Shown: positions 13,682 through 25,984 of the stretch, one piece after another
Layout: every line of letters starts with the position of its first letter
Position numbering within the stretch: position 1 is the first letter of the stretch
Assembly (NCBI GenBank): GCA_013398955.1
Contig: VWPU01005228.1
Location: 321,642-385,641 of the forward strand
DNA: 64,000 bases
Direction: 5' to 3'
Source of the DNA: Callaeas wilsoni
Taxonomy: Eukaryota; Chordata; Aves; Passeriformes; Callaeidae
Program-made: the position numbers and the translations under genes
The notes under the pieces: model-generated
What the model was told of the DNA's origin: nothing
Databases searched by the model: none
The model's input: only the letters and a program-made list of their open reading frames with translations

Positions 13682-15289
13682 TCCACAAAAAAATCTTCCA
13701 AAAAACCCCACCAATCCATAGAAATAATTACAAGTAAGGATATCTCCTAATTTTCTGTAGTTCTACTCTGTAGAATAATTTAGCATTCTGAGGTCAAGAG
13801 GAGGGAATTCAATTTTTAATTTTTACCCCCAAGTTTTGCCCTAAATATATGGCATCTATGTACAGCATAGAGGTTTTTGTCACTGTTTTGCTTGAAGCAG
13901 AGATAGAGCATGTCTTACAGAATATTTTCTGCATGGATCATGTGCAATACTGCCAAAATAAGACTTTTTTCACTAAAACTTGAGTGTATTCAAGTATCCA
14001 TTCTTACCATTCAGTTATAATTACACCAGGAACACAAGATTTTTTTTGTTAATAACATTTAATATTCTAAGTAAACAGAACTCCCCGCCCCCTTTTAAAT
14101 GCAGAATAGTATGACAATCATCTAGCACCCTCATAAGGTTGGACAAACCAGGAACAAGAGAGACAAACCTGGAAGGTTCTCCCCTTTAGGAGAGAACAGT
14201 ATGTCATATAGGAAACGGTACTTCAGTGCTTATGGATCAGAAAGCTATCTCCATTCCTGAATTTCATTTTAAATTGGTCATTTGTGCATTTAAGAAGTTC
14301 CCATAACAGCCATGGAAGCAGATCCTTTGTTTTTAAGAAATGCAATCAAGACTTCAGAGTCCCAGATACTCCAGATTCATGTCTCTTGCACCTATCACAT
14401 TTCTCATTTGAAAGAAGTTGTGAAAAATCTATACAATATAGATATAATGTACATAATTACATAAACACACACACACTCTTTCTGAACCTTCTTTATCCTA
14501 CCTCTAATTCTACAGAAAGCAAGGAGAGTACAGTCTGAATGTAACTCTTAACAGAAGTGTTTACACAGAGCCAGACTTTCTAGAGATAAGAACCATGAAA
14601 CACACATTCCAAGAGAACTTCATAACGTAAGAGACTGTCTGATAAAGGACTATTCCTCATACAGCAGCCACAAATAGTGAGACACTAATCATCCATTGTA
14701 GAAGTTTAATGAAATGGTTTTCTATTTCAGATATTGTTTAGTACTGAGGGAAGAAGAAAATAACATTTGTTTGCAGCTGCTCTTCCCACAAATTAATATT
14801 TAAATTTAAAAAAAACTGTATGGCCCAGCAGTTATAATAAACCTATACTGTACATACTTGAAATTAAAATTTCAAATTACCATTTAAATAATGAATATAT
14901 TATTACTTTTGTCTACTGAAAATATGACTATAAAATAATTGATGAATAATAATTTAAAAAGCAAAAAACTCTTGAGATTAAATACATTAAGTTAAATACA
15001 TAAATTTATATTAAAAAAATCAAAATCCTGTTGTAGTGCTATATCTCCCAAGCGCTATTATCTTCCTGTCCATCTAGCAACCAAACTGTCAAAACAAAAA
15101 ACACATTCCCCCCACCAAAAAAAACACGACCAAAACCAAAGAAAAAAAAAATGGAAATAGTTGTTACCTGCAAGATGGTAAATCATAAACACTCAACTAA
15201 CTATATCATTAAACATCTACATATGTGCACTATACCTACAAATTTCACCCATCTTTCTATCAGTTCTCATTTCTGTTCCTCCCACTTTT

Positions 15290-15440
15290 AGCACTCTTGC
15301 CTGGCGTGAGTCTGAGATTTCTGCTCAGGCCATTCATTAGCGGAGCAGCACAGCCCATGGCCTCTCCTGCTGACCGCACCTGTGACTCCTCAAGCTCATA
15401 ACACCTGGGCAGGGTCTGGGCTAGGGGAAAGCAGTTCGGC
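15290..15440. other. GC-raised block of unknown origin
   Basis: This stretch of about 150 bp has higher GC content, several CpGs (ggcgtg, agcgga, accgca) and CAGG/CCTG-rich motifs in AT-rich surroundings. It could be a worn retroelement piece or a small regulatory element. I could not match it to a family, and it carries no open frame of note. Confidence 0.3.
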
Positions 15441-17376
15441 AGTAACTAATGTTCTCAGTGTGTCTTTAACTCTATCTTGTACATTGAATTAGGAACAGAT
15501 ATCATTCTCTTTTCTGGCCTGGAGGTAGGAGTGTCTACAGATCTGATCTTAGAAAGAAATAAGTAATTAAAATAAAATTTCCTTTCTTTTGAAGCCGTGC
15601 ATTTTCTTTCATCTGTAAGTAGACCTCTGATATGTTTTTTAACTTAATTTGTTCAGTAGAGCTGATTCAAGGCCTTGCAACCAAGTAGGCAAATCTGAAT
15701 TTTTTCTATAATGGAGATAAGGTGTTGGGTGCTGTCTGCTATTGCAACTAAAGCAGAAGATGGAGTATTTTTGAGTCAAATGAGAGGAATGAGAATTGTG
15801 TCTAGACTAGTAGATTTTGTTCTTCCTGTTGGGATTTTGAGGTTAGTTATTACTGCTGTTGTTGGAAGATCAGTTTGCTTACCACAGCACAAACTGCTGT
15901 TCCTCATCCCTGAGCTATTCCTTCAGCAGCACTAATTCCTGTTGCTAGCTTATTTTCCCAGCTGTTCTAAACAAGTATTATGCATGTCCTCTTTGCTGCA
16001 AATTAAGTAGATTTTTTTTCCTTCTTATTATTATAACAGAAAAACTGAATAAATTGTTTATTGTCTTATATAATTTGTTTTGGACTGTGAGACTGTTAGC
16101 ACATCTTCCCTTAGTACTGAATTTTCTTGGTTTCTAGATGTGGTTTCCAGGATTGGCTATTCATGAATTTCAAAATTCAGAAGGTACTACCTTAGTGAAC
16201 TTGGGAACTGTTGGAACAGTTGTCACTGTTTCTCCTTACATGGACAAAAATGGATTATTGGGATAGATATTCTGACACAATTCTAGGTCCCTGTTAAAGT
16301 GAGCTGTATCAGATTAAAATTAAAAATAAATCTGTTTTCATTTTTACATGAAAAAATGTAAAAAAGCTAAAGCAGTCATTCAGGAAAGGAGAACACTGGG
16401 AACTCTCTTATGTTTCATGTAGTCCAAGATGAAGTGAATTCATAAATGTTGTACCTCTAGTGCCAAAATCACTAGCTTGTCGAGACGTCGGAATATGCTC
16501 TATGCTTATCTATGAAAGCTGAGCTGCAGTTTAGATAGCAATTAAGGTCTCATCATCATAGGTTCATCAGAGTGATGAAGCACCTCTCTGCATCCTGTCA
16601 GGGGGTCTCAACTTTGATGGTTATTTCTTCTTCCTAGTTCTGGGCCAGCAATTTGACATTTAGGTTTTATTTTTATTTTTATCCGTGTCAAAGGGACGTG
16701 ATAGTGATATTCTAACAAAAAATGCTTTTGTATCTCAGAAGCAGTGCTACAAATCCATGCTGGCATGTATGATTTGTGATGTCCCTGATCTGATCATTTA
16801 TTATCATTAATAGGAAAGCTTTCAGATATGTAGAAAATATGGATTAGGTTTGCCTGTAAGTGGAGTATAGAGTGTGCATACTTCTTTTTTTTTTCTGGAT
16901 AGCTTTGAAATAATTTTACTTTATTGTAATGATATTATCAGCAAAGAGGTAAAGAAAGCAAATGGAAACACTCACCACATCCACTGATTTTCTGTAATCT
17001 TAAGAAGTGTGTTATGTAAGGAGTTTGAATGGCCCTCAACATCTTTCCATCACTTAAAAATGAGAAAGAAAAAAAAAAAAGAAAAGAAAGGAGAGGGAGT
17101 TGAGGAAAAAGAAGCAATATATTTTTTCTGTGTGCTGGATTGTCCTCAAATATATGTAATTACAATTTTGTTCAAGACTGTATACAATTTAAGCAGACTA
17201 AACTCCACTCTGTTTAATGAAGTATCAGTTAAAGTTGCCTTTTTAGTATCCAAATACTTTAGAATGTGATTAAGCCTCAAATCAGTAAAATGTAATCTTC
17301 TTTTCTCCTTATCTGCACATTCTCCATTGTCTGTGTTTGCATGTGCTTGATTTCCAATTCTGATGCTGCATATCAG

Positions 17377-17488
17377 CTGAAGGCTGCTGTGACTTCTCAG
17401 TCAGGCTGGCTGATAAAAGGAATACTTCCAGTCTCCGTCTACCGGCTGAGTCCCAAAAGAAGAAGACAAAGCAGTGGGTGCAGTGAGG
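17377..17488. other. candidate exon-like segment
   Basis: On the + strand the segment lies between an AG at 17375-17376 (context gcatatcag) and a very good donor-like AGG|GTAAGTA at 17486-17493. All 37 codons in the frame starting at 17377 are open, with an Arg/Lys-rich end. On the minus strand there is also a good pyrimidine tract ending CAG at 17446 and an open frame through 17309-17530. Signals on both strands cannot both be real, and I recognise no protein. It may be a non-coding RNA exon, a conserved element or chance. Confidence 0.2.
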
Positions 17489-18090
17489 GTAAGTATTTAT
17501 TCCAATGAACTCTGACCCTTGTAGGCACAAAAAAAATGGATTAGCCAGTTATGTAAAAGATGTTGACTCTTAGAACATACCAAATTTACTCTACAGATGA
17601 AAATAAGCAAAAATACAGTTAAATAAGATTTGATAAGGTCAGAGTTCTTGTTTATCAGATCTTTGTGCTGTTCCTTGGTGTTATTAGGTCAGGATCTTCT
17701 TTCTGTCATGCCACTCCTTCTTCTGCTACACCCATCAGTCACTTTTTATAGGCTTTTAAGTGTAGTGTGCAATGAATTTCTTCAATCCTGTTCCAGTCTT
17801 TATTACATTTGCCACAAAATGCTGACCTTTGCTTTGCATTCCCTTCTACATGTCTTCAAACTGCCTCAATCTACTTTATGAGTTGGGTTAAAGGGCAGTA
17901 GTATATTTTCCTGTTACAAGGTCAGCTTTTCTAATTTTCTTGCTAGTCTTTCTGACAGGGTGATTTTGGGGTCTACGATCCTCTCTGAATACCAATCCCT
18001 AGTATAGCTTATATAAAGTTCATTTGTAACATATGACATGCATCAAAAATCTGTTTTGTACTGAATTTCTTCTCCATGATTTCAGATTCA

Positions 18091-18130
18091 TTATATATAT
18101 GTATTCATAATTATATATATGTATTCATAA
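18091..18130 (+). repeat. 20-bp tandem duplication, 2 copies
   Basis: Two exact adjacent copies of a 20-base AT unit (ttatatatatgtattcataa), followed by a degenerating third partial copy rich in TA steps. Confidence 0.9.
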
Positions 18131-18550
18131 TTTTATATATATACATATAATTAACTGAGTTTCTACCTTAACTATTTACTCTGAATATGTTTTCTTAGAT
18201 TTTATGGAAGAATCATGAAAATGATATTCTGAAGCTAAATCAAGTAAAGTTCATGAACACTTCCTCCTGTTTCACAATTTGTGTTGACAACTTCATGCCA
18301 TATTCATTCTGTATGGACTCTTGAATGCTTTATGTACACAAAAACCAGGTGACCTAAATGAAGACATAATCTCCCTCCTAGTTGTGATTTGCATCATATC
18401 AAAATGGCTCTCCTCATTTGATATAACCTACTCAGCATAAAAGTAAAATATATAAAGCAGGAATAAAATTTATTTTTAAATAGGAAATTGTTACTCAGAC
18501 TCATGTAAAAGATTAAATAAAACCCCATAAAACAAAATCCAATCAACCAG

Positions 18551-18597
18551 CCAAAAAAACCCCAAACACAACAACCCACCAAAAACCCCCAACAAAA
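18551..18597 (+). repeat. A/C-only low-complexity tract
   Basis: Forty-seven consecutive bases of A and C only, mixing aaacccc, caacaa and ccacc units. It resembles the tract at 13635. Confidence 0.9.
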
Positions 18598-19937
18598 GCA
18601 AGGAAATCCTCACCAAAATCTAAACCTCTCATTGCAGGTGTTTCTTTCATAGCTGATTCAATGCTTTAAGGAACATAATCAGAGAATTTAAATTACTTGA
18701 AAGAAAAAATAGTCCTAAAATAGGAATCAAGCTCCCTAACTGCAAAGGAAGCCACTGTGGTGAAACAAGAAAGGAGGATTTATATGATCCTTGTAGATGA
18801 TTTTTATTTCTCACTACAGTTTATTCTGTCACTGTTGAACTAGCTGTTGCTTGATGAGGCACCCTGTTAGCAATGCTATGTCACCACATTTCTAGCTCCT
18901 TGTAACTTCCAACTTGCTGAAATAGCAATCAAAAGGAAATTTTTCTTTTTTCCTCTTTCCTCTTTCCTCAGCTTTCAATATTTGAGAAAAATATAACCAG
19001 TCTTTTCCCAGTTTCACTGCTGTTCTAGTGAAAAGAAAATCAGAAGCAAAAAAGTGATATGGTAAGTACATGTAAATGATAGATTAATTAAAAGTTTATA
19101 ATTTGATATAGATTTTATTACATGAAATCCTACGTTTAGTAATCTTTACATGAAATTAGGAGCTGTCTAGGGAAACCTATCTGGAGGTTAGAAAGGTAAG
19201 AAAGTAATCTATGAGGAATAGCATAGGCATAGTCGAGTCTGCTTCAGACTGAGACTTAAACTATTCAGTTCTGTACTTTTCCCTGTATTCCTGAGCAACT
19301 AATTGTGGAAAATCTACCTTAGAAAATGATAATCAAAATAATTATTAAATCAATGGCACACTGAAAGTTAAACAGTAAACTAGTTATTTTTTGCATCTGT
19401 CCATCTCACATATTGAGGAAAGTTCTTTTCCTTAAGACTGCCCTTACATTTCTAAAAAATGCCATTGTTAGTACCGAATGGTTTGACTTTGAATACAATC
19501 TTTAGCGCAAAAGCAATGACAAGTGTTTTATCAAAATAAAATGTCTTACTCTTGAAATCACTGTCCTGGGGTTCAGCATTTTTGCTGATGGATACATCTG
19601 TCTTGCTATGTTACGGTGAGGTAGCCCTTTCCTGTGAAGTGAACTTCTAAGTGGATTTTGTTTTGGAAAGCAATTTAATGTTTGCTGATAACGTTGATTG
19701 GTACTTTGTCAGTGTTAGCTTTTAAGCTTCTGTTCTGGTCTGCTTAATTTTTTGAAATAACTTATTTGATTAAGTGATGCTTTACCACCAACAGTTCAGC
19801 TGGCTTTTTGCTGATAGTTGGATTTTCTTTCTTCTATGCTATTTTGCACTTGCTGAGTCTCTTTATCATTAGAATTTAAAAGCGTAGGTTAGATTCAGAC
19901 CTCTTCTCCCCCACTCTGCTGCTCTTTTTCTAGATAT

Positions 19938-20711
19938 GTCCTGATAAACTGGGACAGAGTGTACTCTCAGCAAGTTTGCAGGTGACAAACCTGGGACCTG
20001 TGGCTGAGTGTACCAGAGCGTGATGCTGCCATCCAGAGGGACCTCCACAGGCCGGAAAAACAGACTCGCAGGAACCTCACAAAGGTCAACAACGAGAAGT
20101 GCAAGGCCCTGCCACGTGGGAAGGAGCAATCCCTGGCACCAGTATATGCTGAGTGCCGCACAGCTGGAAAACAGCTTGGCAGAAAACGATCTGTAGTCCA
20201 AGCTGAACCTGAGCCAGCAGAGTGTTCTGGCAGCAAAGTCTGATGGTAGTGTGGGCTGCATTATGAGAAGCATTGCCAGCAGGTCCAGGGAGGTGAATCC
20301 CTCCTTCAGCTCGGCAGTAGAGATGCCACACCCAGAAGACTGTTTAGTTCTGGACTCCTGGACATACTTGGGGGAGTACAATGAAGGGCCGTGAAGGTTA
20401 CTGGGGAGGAGAAACGGGGAATGAGCAGGGAGGGAACTTACTTTTATCTCTAAATATCTGAAGAGATGGTGAAAAGTGGGTGGAAAAAAGTTCTTCAGGA
20501 GGTTCTATCTGAGCACCAGGAAATACCTTCTCATTTTGAGGGTGATTGAGTACTAGCACAGGTGGCAGAATTTTCCTCCTTGGAGATATTGAAAAGCAGC
20601 ACAGACTTGGTCCTGGGAAACTAGTTCTAGGTGTCCCTGCACGAGCAGGGATTGGACCAGATGATTCCAGAGCTTCCTTCCAATCTCAGCCATGCGATTC
20701 TGTGATTGTGT
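19938..20711 (+). mobile_element. CR1 LINE, 3' fragment of about 0.77 kb
   Basis: Forward-strand CR1 landmarks appear in order: 'gcaagtttgcaggtgac', 'gccatccagagggacctccacagg', 'caggaacctcacaaaggtcaac', 'cagcaggtccagggaggtga', 'ctctgggcacc'-like remnants, 'ctccttggagatattgaaaa' and the tail 'gaccagatgattccagagcttccttccaa'. The ending is 'gattctgtgattgtg'. An internal stretch around 20320-20450 is rearranged or deleted relative to the usual order. The 170-codon open frame at 19869-20381 is antisense to this element and is not a gene. The copy has diverged from the family and has no intact reading frame. Confidence 0.93.
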
Positions 20712-22059
20712 AGACTCAGTAGTTGCAATAGAAGACCTACCTTTACCAGGTGAAGATACATTTGTTCGCCTGGTCAGTTATCTTGTTTTCCCAACATATT
20801 TTTTATCTTTACTATGAAGTCACCTGGTCTAGTGATCTCCATTTTCTCCTCCTGCCCCCCGACAAAAAAGGAAGTCTCATTTTCAGGAGAAATAATTTAC
20901 TACTCATCATCACACAAGTAATTCCTTCCACATATTGCAAACTGATAGATATTTGCTAGAAATACATAAAAATCTCATTTTTTACTAACTTCTCTAGAAG
21001 ATACATGCTTTTGCAAGGTCTTTCATAGGAACATACTACAAACCAAAAACTCTGACCTGTTACTGCCTCAATGACACCACGAATAGTAGAACATCACTGT
21101 GATAAACACAGTTTAAACATGTTATATAAGATTAAATAAATTATTCTTGAAATTGGCCATATTCTATTTACTTTGTATTTATCTGGTAATTAGTAATTTA
21201 AATAATCTTATCGAATTTGAAAGAATAATTACAAACAAGAGAAAATTCACCAGCTTAAATATTTCAAAATATAGCATTATGAGAGCAAAGAGGTTTGGGT
21301 TTTTTTAAGTGAAACACATGCCATTTTATAACCTTAAATTTTTCTTAGATGTGAAGATTGACTATCAGGAATAAACTTTTCATATATGAAAGAACCTAAT
21401 TATCAATTGCTAAATAATAATGTCACTGAACTGTTTGACATAATTCCCTAAATCAGGGAATGTACATCTGCTGTGAAACATAGTCCAGCAAATGTCCTGG
21501 AAATTTTACAAGAAAGGTCTACTTTTTTCAGTAAGAGAGTAAAGAGAGTAATTGATCAACTAAAAAGATACCAAAGTTCTGTACTGATAGGAAAATATAC
21601 CCACAGAAAAAATAGTTAAAAGTTATTTGGGCATAAAATGCATTTATAAAAGGCTGTTATGATAAAAAGTATGCTCAACATTTCAGAAATGGTAATCACA
21701 AGTGAGCACACAGGGCTGCTACAAATACCAGCTTTTCAAACACTGACCCTTTCAAATGCAATGGCTTGAAATTGTGATCATTAGAACAACTAACATTTCA
21801 TATTTATGCACCAAGAAAAAAATGTCAAAAATACTGTTCATAGCTTTGAACCTGCCAAAATACAAATGCAGAAACTTGGGTCTTTCAGATGTGATTTTTC
21901 TGAAAATAAGTTCCCAACCCATATCTGTTCTGTATTTTCCAAAAAGACTGTACTTCCTCTTTGAGCATCTCAAGACTAGTAATAAAAAGTAAGTGGAAAT
22001 TATATTAGTTATTTTTTTCTGATCATAACCTGTCTCTGATTAGCTGTGGTTGGATAGTT

Positions 22060-22460
22060 TGGAATGAATAATTTCAGTGGAGCAGAAGAGCCTAGCACAA
22101 CAAATTCTGACTGAACTGCTGTGGAAGGGTTTGTTTTGCTCCGTTAAACTGTTCCCCTGAAATTAATGTGTCAACAGTAAACCATTTCTTAAGATCTACA
22201 AGAGATGTCCAGTGTTCTACACCGGTCAGGAATCATCCCTCTCTTTTAAAGGCTTTGTCTCCTATGGCTCTCAGTACAATTAGAGAGAGAGAAATGTGTA
22301 CTGCCAACATGTGATTCAGCCTACGAGCTATGATGTTCCTAAAAGCAGTTATGACCTTGGTAGTTAAACTCAGTCGATGTAAAGCTTATCCCTACCCATA
22401 CTGCTTTTGAACTGTTGAGCTCTTTGCTATTCATGGCAAGTATGAAATCACAACCTTCTG
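22060..22460. other. possible conserved non-coding element
   Basis: Balanced, non-repetitive sequence with scattered CpGs (caccggtc, ctacgagc, gtcgatg), between AT-rich, run-filled flanks. There is no open frame. The call rests on appearance only. Confidence 0.2.
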
Positions 22461-25358
22461 CACAAAAGTGGTGCTTTTTTTCCTCTCTCCCTCTTTTAAA
22501 ATAGCTTGTATGTTTCCTTTCGTTCCTCTCTTCATCTATTTCAAAATAGTTTTAGGATTACTTCCAGTGATAATACTTTTTAAAAATGATGATGAGGACT
22601 TTTTTTCATGAATTGATTAAAAAATAGGTCTTTCCTTATAGATGTGAGTTTTACTCAGTAACAAGAGCACCATATACCAGCAATAATAACACTACACAGT
22701 ATACAACTGTATACTATAAATTGTAATATAGGTTTTCTCAAGCAAAAATGTACATATACTTATATTCAGACAGACTGTATTCTGATGAAGATATCATTTC
22801 TGTGTCAGAAACAGATCTGAGCAATCAGACTTTCTTTCTATACAGTATTCATAGGGCTCCTTTGCATCACCAAAACAAGCTGTAGTAGTCTCAGAAAAAA
22901 TGCAGCTCACTGTAGTAACATGCTAAGAAACACCTGCAGTATCTAAGATTAATAAAGTTTATTAATTTGTCATTAAGCAAGCATGTCATGTTAACTTCTA
23001 CCTGGAAATGTGCATGATTTTTTTTCTCCCATCGGGAAGAATTTCCATATCTTTTCTACCAATAAATTATTTGTAGAAAATAAATTAATCAGTAAAAAAT
23101 TGTTAAATTGATAGCTATATCATTAATAATTATAGTAATTGATAATTATACATTTATTGAAACTTTGTATTAAAAATATATGTAAATTGTTCCATTTTGT
23201 ACTGACCTAACGTTATTCATGAGTGCACTACAGATGAAAAACTGTTGTAAAAAGAACTTTCCAAACTATCATTTTTAATTGGAATCATAGTAACGCTAGT
23301 CTGTACTGATTTTTCCTCTGAATTATTGCAGATCGGAGATGATGATTCAAAAGCAGTATACTTCTGTAGTGTCTTAATTAAGATAAGAATTTTCTATTTG
23401 ATGAAGATTTTCCTTCTGTTTTTTGTAAAGCCACCATATCACCTGGAATGTTTTAACTTTTACTCTTTCCGCTGAGCAGAGTAGTAATTTAAGCAAGTAG
23501 CAGATTAATGGTTTCCTTTATTCCCCACAGAGGACATTTGCCAGGAGCTTATACTAATACAGGTCAAACTTGGAGCTAAAATAACTTAATAGTATCCTTT
23601 TAAGGAAGGATAGTAGTCATTCTTTTGTTTTGCTAATGACATTACATAGTGGCATATTACTGAAAGGTAGGAAAATCTGCAGAGATTAAGACTGTTATTC
23701 ATATTCATATTTCACTATAAAATCAAGTCTTCTCTTTAAGTACAAATCTTTGTGCCAATCTGCTCTATTTCAATGCTCCGGGGAAATACTATATCTGTCA
23801 AATAAGTTTTCCAACACAGCTTAAATCAAATGTCAGGATAAAATTTGTACTCATTCCCTTTATGGACATATCTTTATGAGCATGTTTAATACTCAGAGGA
23901 GAGTTACAAATAAATAGTTAAAAGAAACTTGTATCTGTTTTGCTCAGCCAGCAGTTTGAAACTCAGAAAGTGCTCCTCAGTGTGAATAAAATGTACTTGA
24001 AAATAAAATTTTACTTTATAATTGGAGTATCTGAGATTCCTGCTTGCAGCAGCCATCTTGCTGACAAAATAGTGATAGAACGATGCCCTATGTAACGTTC
24101 TATTAAAAAAAAAAGCTGCTTTTAATATTGCACTGGTATATTGGTAGATGCTAGTTTTGTATTTCCTTCCCTGCATATCTTAATGGGAGGAAAAGTACAG
24201 TTTTATGTGCACAGAACAAAGGAACACATTTTAATTGTGACAGCTAAATGGTACATAGAAAGAATTTGTATTAAGGTATGAGAACCAGTTAGAAAAGATC
24301 AATATTTTTAAATAATGTAACTTTGGCAGGCATACATAGGAAAATGTAAATCAAATTTTGGTGTAAATTTGTCTTTTCCGAACTGTCTTTCAGTGTTTTA
24401 TTGCATAGGGTAGGTTTACATAGCATATTTTAAAAACATATCTGTGATCTCTGACCTTCCTAGCATAACACAGATGCCAAATAAATGAATGTTAATTCTC
24501 AAAAGGGTTTGTTAACTTGGACCTGACACTATATTATTGTGGTCATGGAGGTTTGAGCTGGTTGTGAAGCTTAGGCAGAGCAAGAACAATGTGTTCTTAA
24601 TTACATATTATCAGACTTGGTCTGGGTAAACTTTGGTCCTTCTTCCAATTTTAAATGCATGCTGATGTATAGTGTTAGCGTGTATCCTGTTAGAATAATT
24701 CTGCTGAATTTCTTCTAGAGATGTGTGCCAAGAAGATTATTGCTCTGCCTATCTGGCCCAGATGATAATCAATATCTTAAGGCTAATATTATTGCTATAA
24801 ATCAGTGCTTATTTCTTCTACTTCAGCTTTGAAAAGTGGTAGATTTGGATAGCTATGTCCTGCCTAGGATGATTTCATAAAGTATTTTTAAGACAGATAC
24901 TAGAAGAGACAATGTGGGTCCTGCAATAAGAAGTGGAAAGATCTTTTTAAAAAATTTGTGTACCAACTGTCTTTTTTAGAGATATCTATGACTAAGTAGG
25001 TTTAATATGCATCAACATTATTGGAATATTTTAAAAATAATTTTTGTCATAGAAATAAAGGTATTCAGAATGGCTTTTGCTGTTATTGAGGAATTGTAAT
25101 GTATCACCTCCATATCCTACACTTTTATCCCAGGAGATTGTATAGTTTCATTGTTATTATTTTCTCCCCTTTTTCCAAGTACCTTATTATTTAATTTTTC
25201 TTTTTCCTTAGTGTAAACACTTTCAACTAAATGTTAGCATCATGAATGAGGTCAGTGCAAGATAAGGATGTATTATATGAACATATTTAATGGCAGCACA
25301 TTGATTCACTTCTGTTTATAAGCAAAAATATCCATTTATACATCATTATAGTCTTATC

Positions 25359-25388
25359 ATTATATTGCAGTATATGCTGCAATATAAT
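25359..25388. other. perfect 12-bp hairpin
   Basis: The arm attatattgcag (25359-25370) is followed by a 6-nt loop and its exact reverse complement (25377-25388). Pairing does not extend beyond the 12 bp. At about 30 nt it is too short for a microRNA precursor. Confidence 0.9.
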
Positions 25389-25722
25389 TATTGGGAAACT
25401 CTGATTAGTATTTGTCTGTACTAGCAAATCAAATATTAATATTTTTGAGCATGAAGCTAATATAGGACAGTCCCTACACATGCTAGTTAACAAGGCCTCA
25501 GAAACATATGGTTTCATGCAGGCTGCCTGCTACATAAGCCATGGATCTTCCAGATTCTGAGCATTCCTGTGAATAGTTATAACAGCCACAAGCCTGTGAA
25601 GGAGCCTTCCAGTACGTCTACACTAGGGATGATTGAGCTGCGGAGTGATGTTGAACTTATCAGCATAGCCAGGGAGTCCTTGGCATTCCTGTATTCTGCT
25701 ACAACTGATAATATCTTTACCT

Positions 25723-25984
25723 CAGTGCTTATTTTATGCTTTTTGTTCTCCTGCTGCCCCACTCAGGTGTCGGGTGGGTTTTGTTATTTTGATTATTGGA
25801 AAGACCTCTGTTCGTACCTTCATAAAGACAATTAAACAGAGAACAGCCATATCCCACTCGGTGACATAAAACTCAACAGATTCCTAGCTCATGTTGAATT
25901 GTTTCTTAAACTTAGTATCTTATACATCTGCTGGTAAAAATCAGGCAAATACTAAAGATATGGTATTTTCAGCGTTATTTTTGT
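25723..25984 (+). repeat. unnamed interspersed repeat, copy A
   Basis: About 262 bp that recur at 33989-34258 in the same orientation, with roughly four bases in five identical and a few short indels. Shared landmarks in order are cagtgctta, tgctgccccac, caggtgtc.ggtgggtttt, gattattggaaagac, cagagaacagccatat, caacagattcctagctca and ggtaaaaatcaggca. Similarity starts and stops abruptly, as expected for a transposed unit. No terminal TG/CA or inverted ends were recognised, and I cannot assign a family. Both copies keep a short open frame on each strand, but these differ in length and ends. Confidence 0.85.

Larger units (their letters stand above)
6222..19937. other. long unique AT-rich stretch, no gene established
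   Basis: About 13.7 kb without a supported gene or a recognised transposon. Items inside that are listed separately are a conserved-looking block at 6830-7250, an A/C-only tract at 13635-13681, a GC-raised block at 15290-15440, a candidate exon at 17377-17488, a 20-bp tandem duplication at 18091-18130 and an A/C-only tract at 18551-18597. The remainder shows only short chance open frames and poly-A/T runs. Confidence 0.55.
20712..25722. other. unique AT-rich DNA, no gene seen
   Basis: No gene or repeat family is recognised. A block at about 22060-22460 has the mixed, non-repetitive look of a conserved element. A perfect short hairpin lies at 25359-25388. Confidence 0.5.

Noticed and set aside
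19869..20381. 170-codon minus-strand open frame, the longest in the window
   Set aside because: It lies antisense to the CR1 fragment at 19938-20711. CR1 antisense text is often open by composition, and no domain is recognisable.
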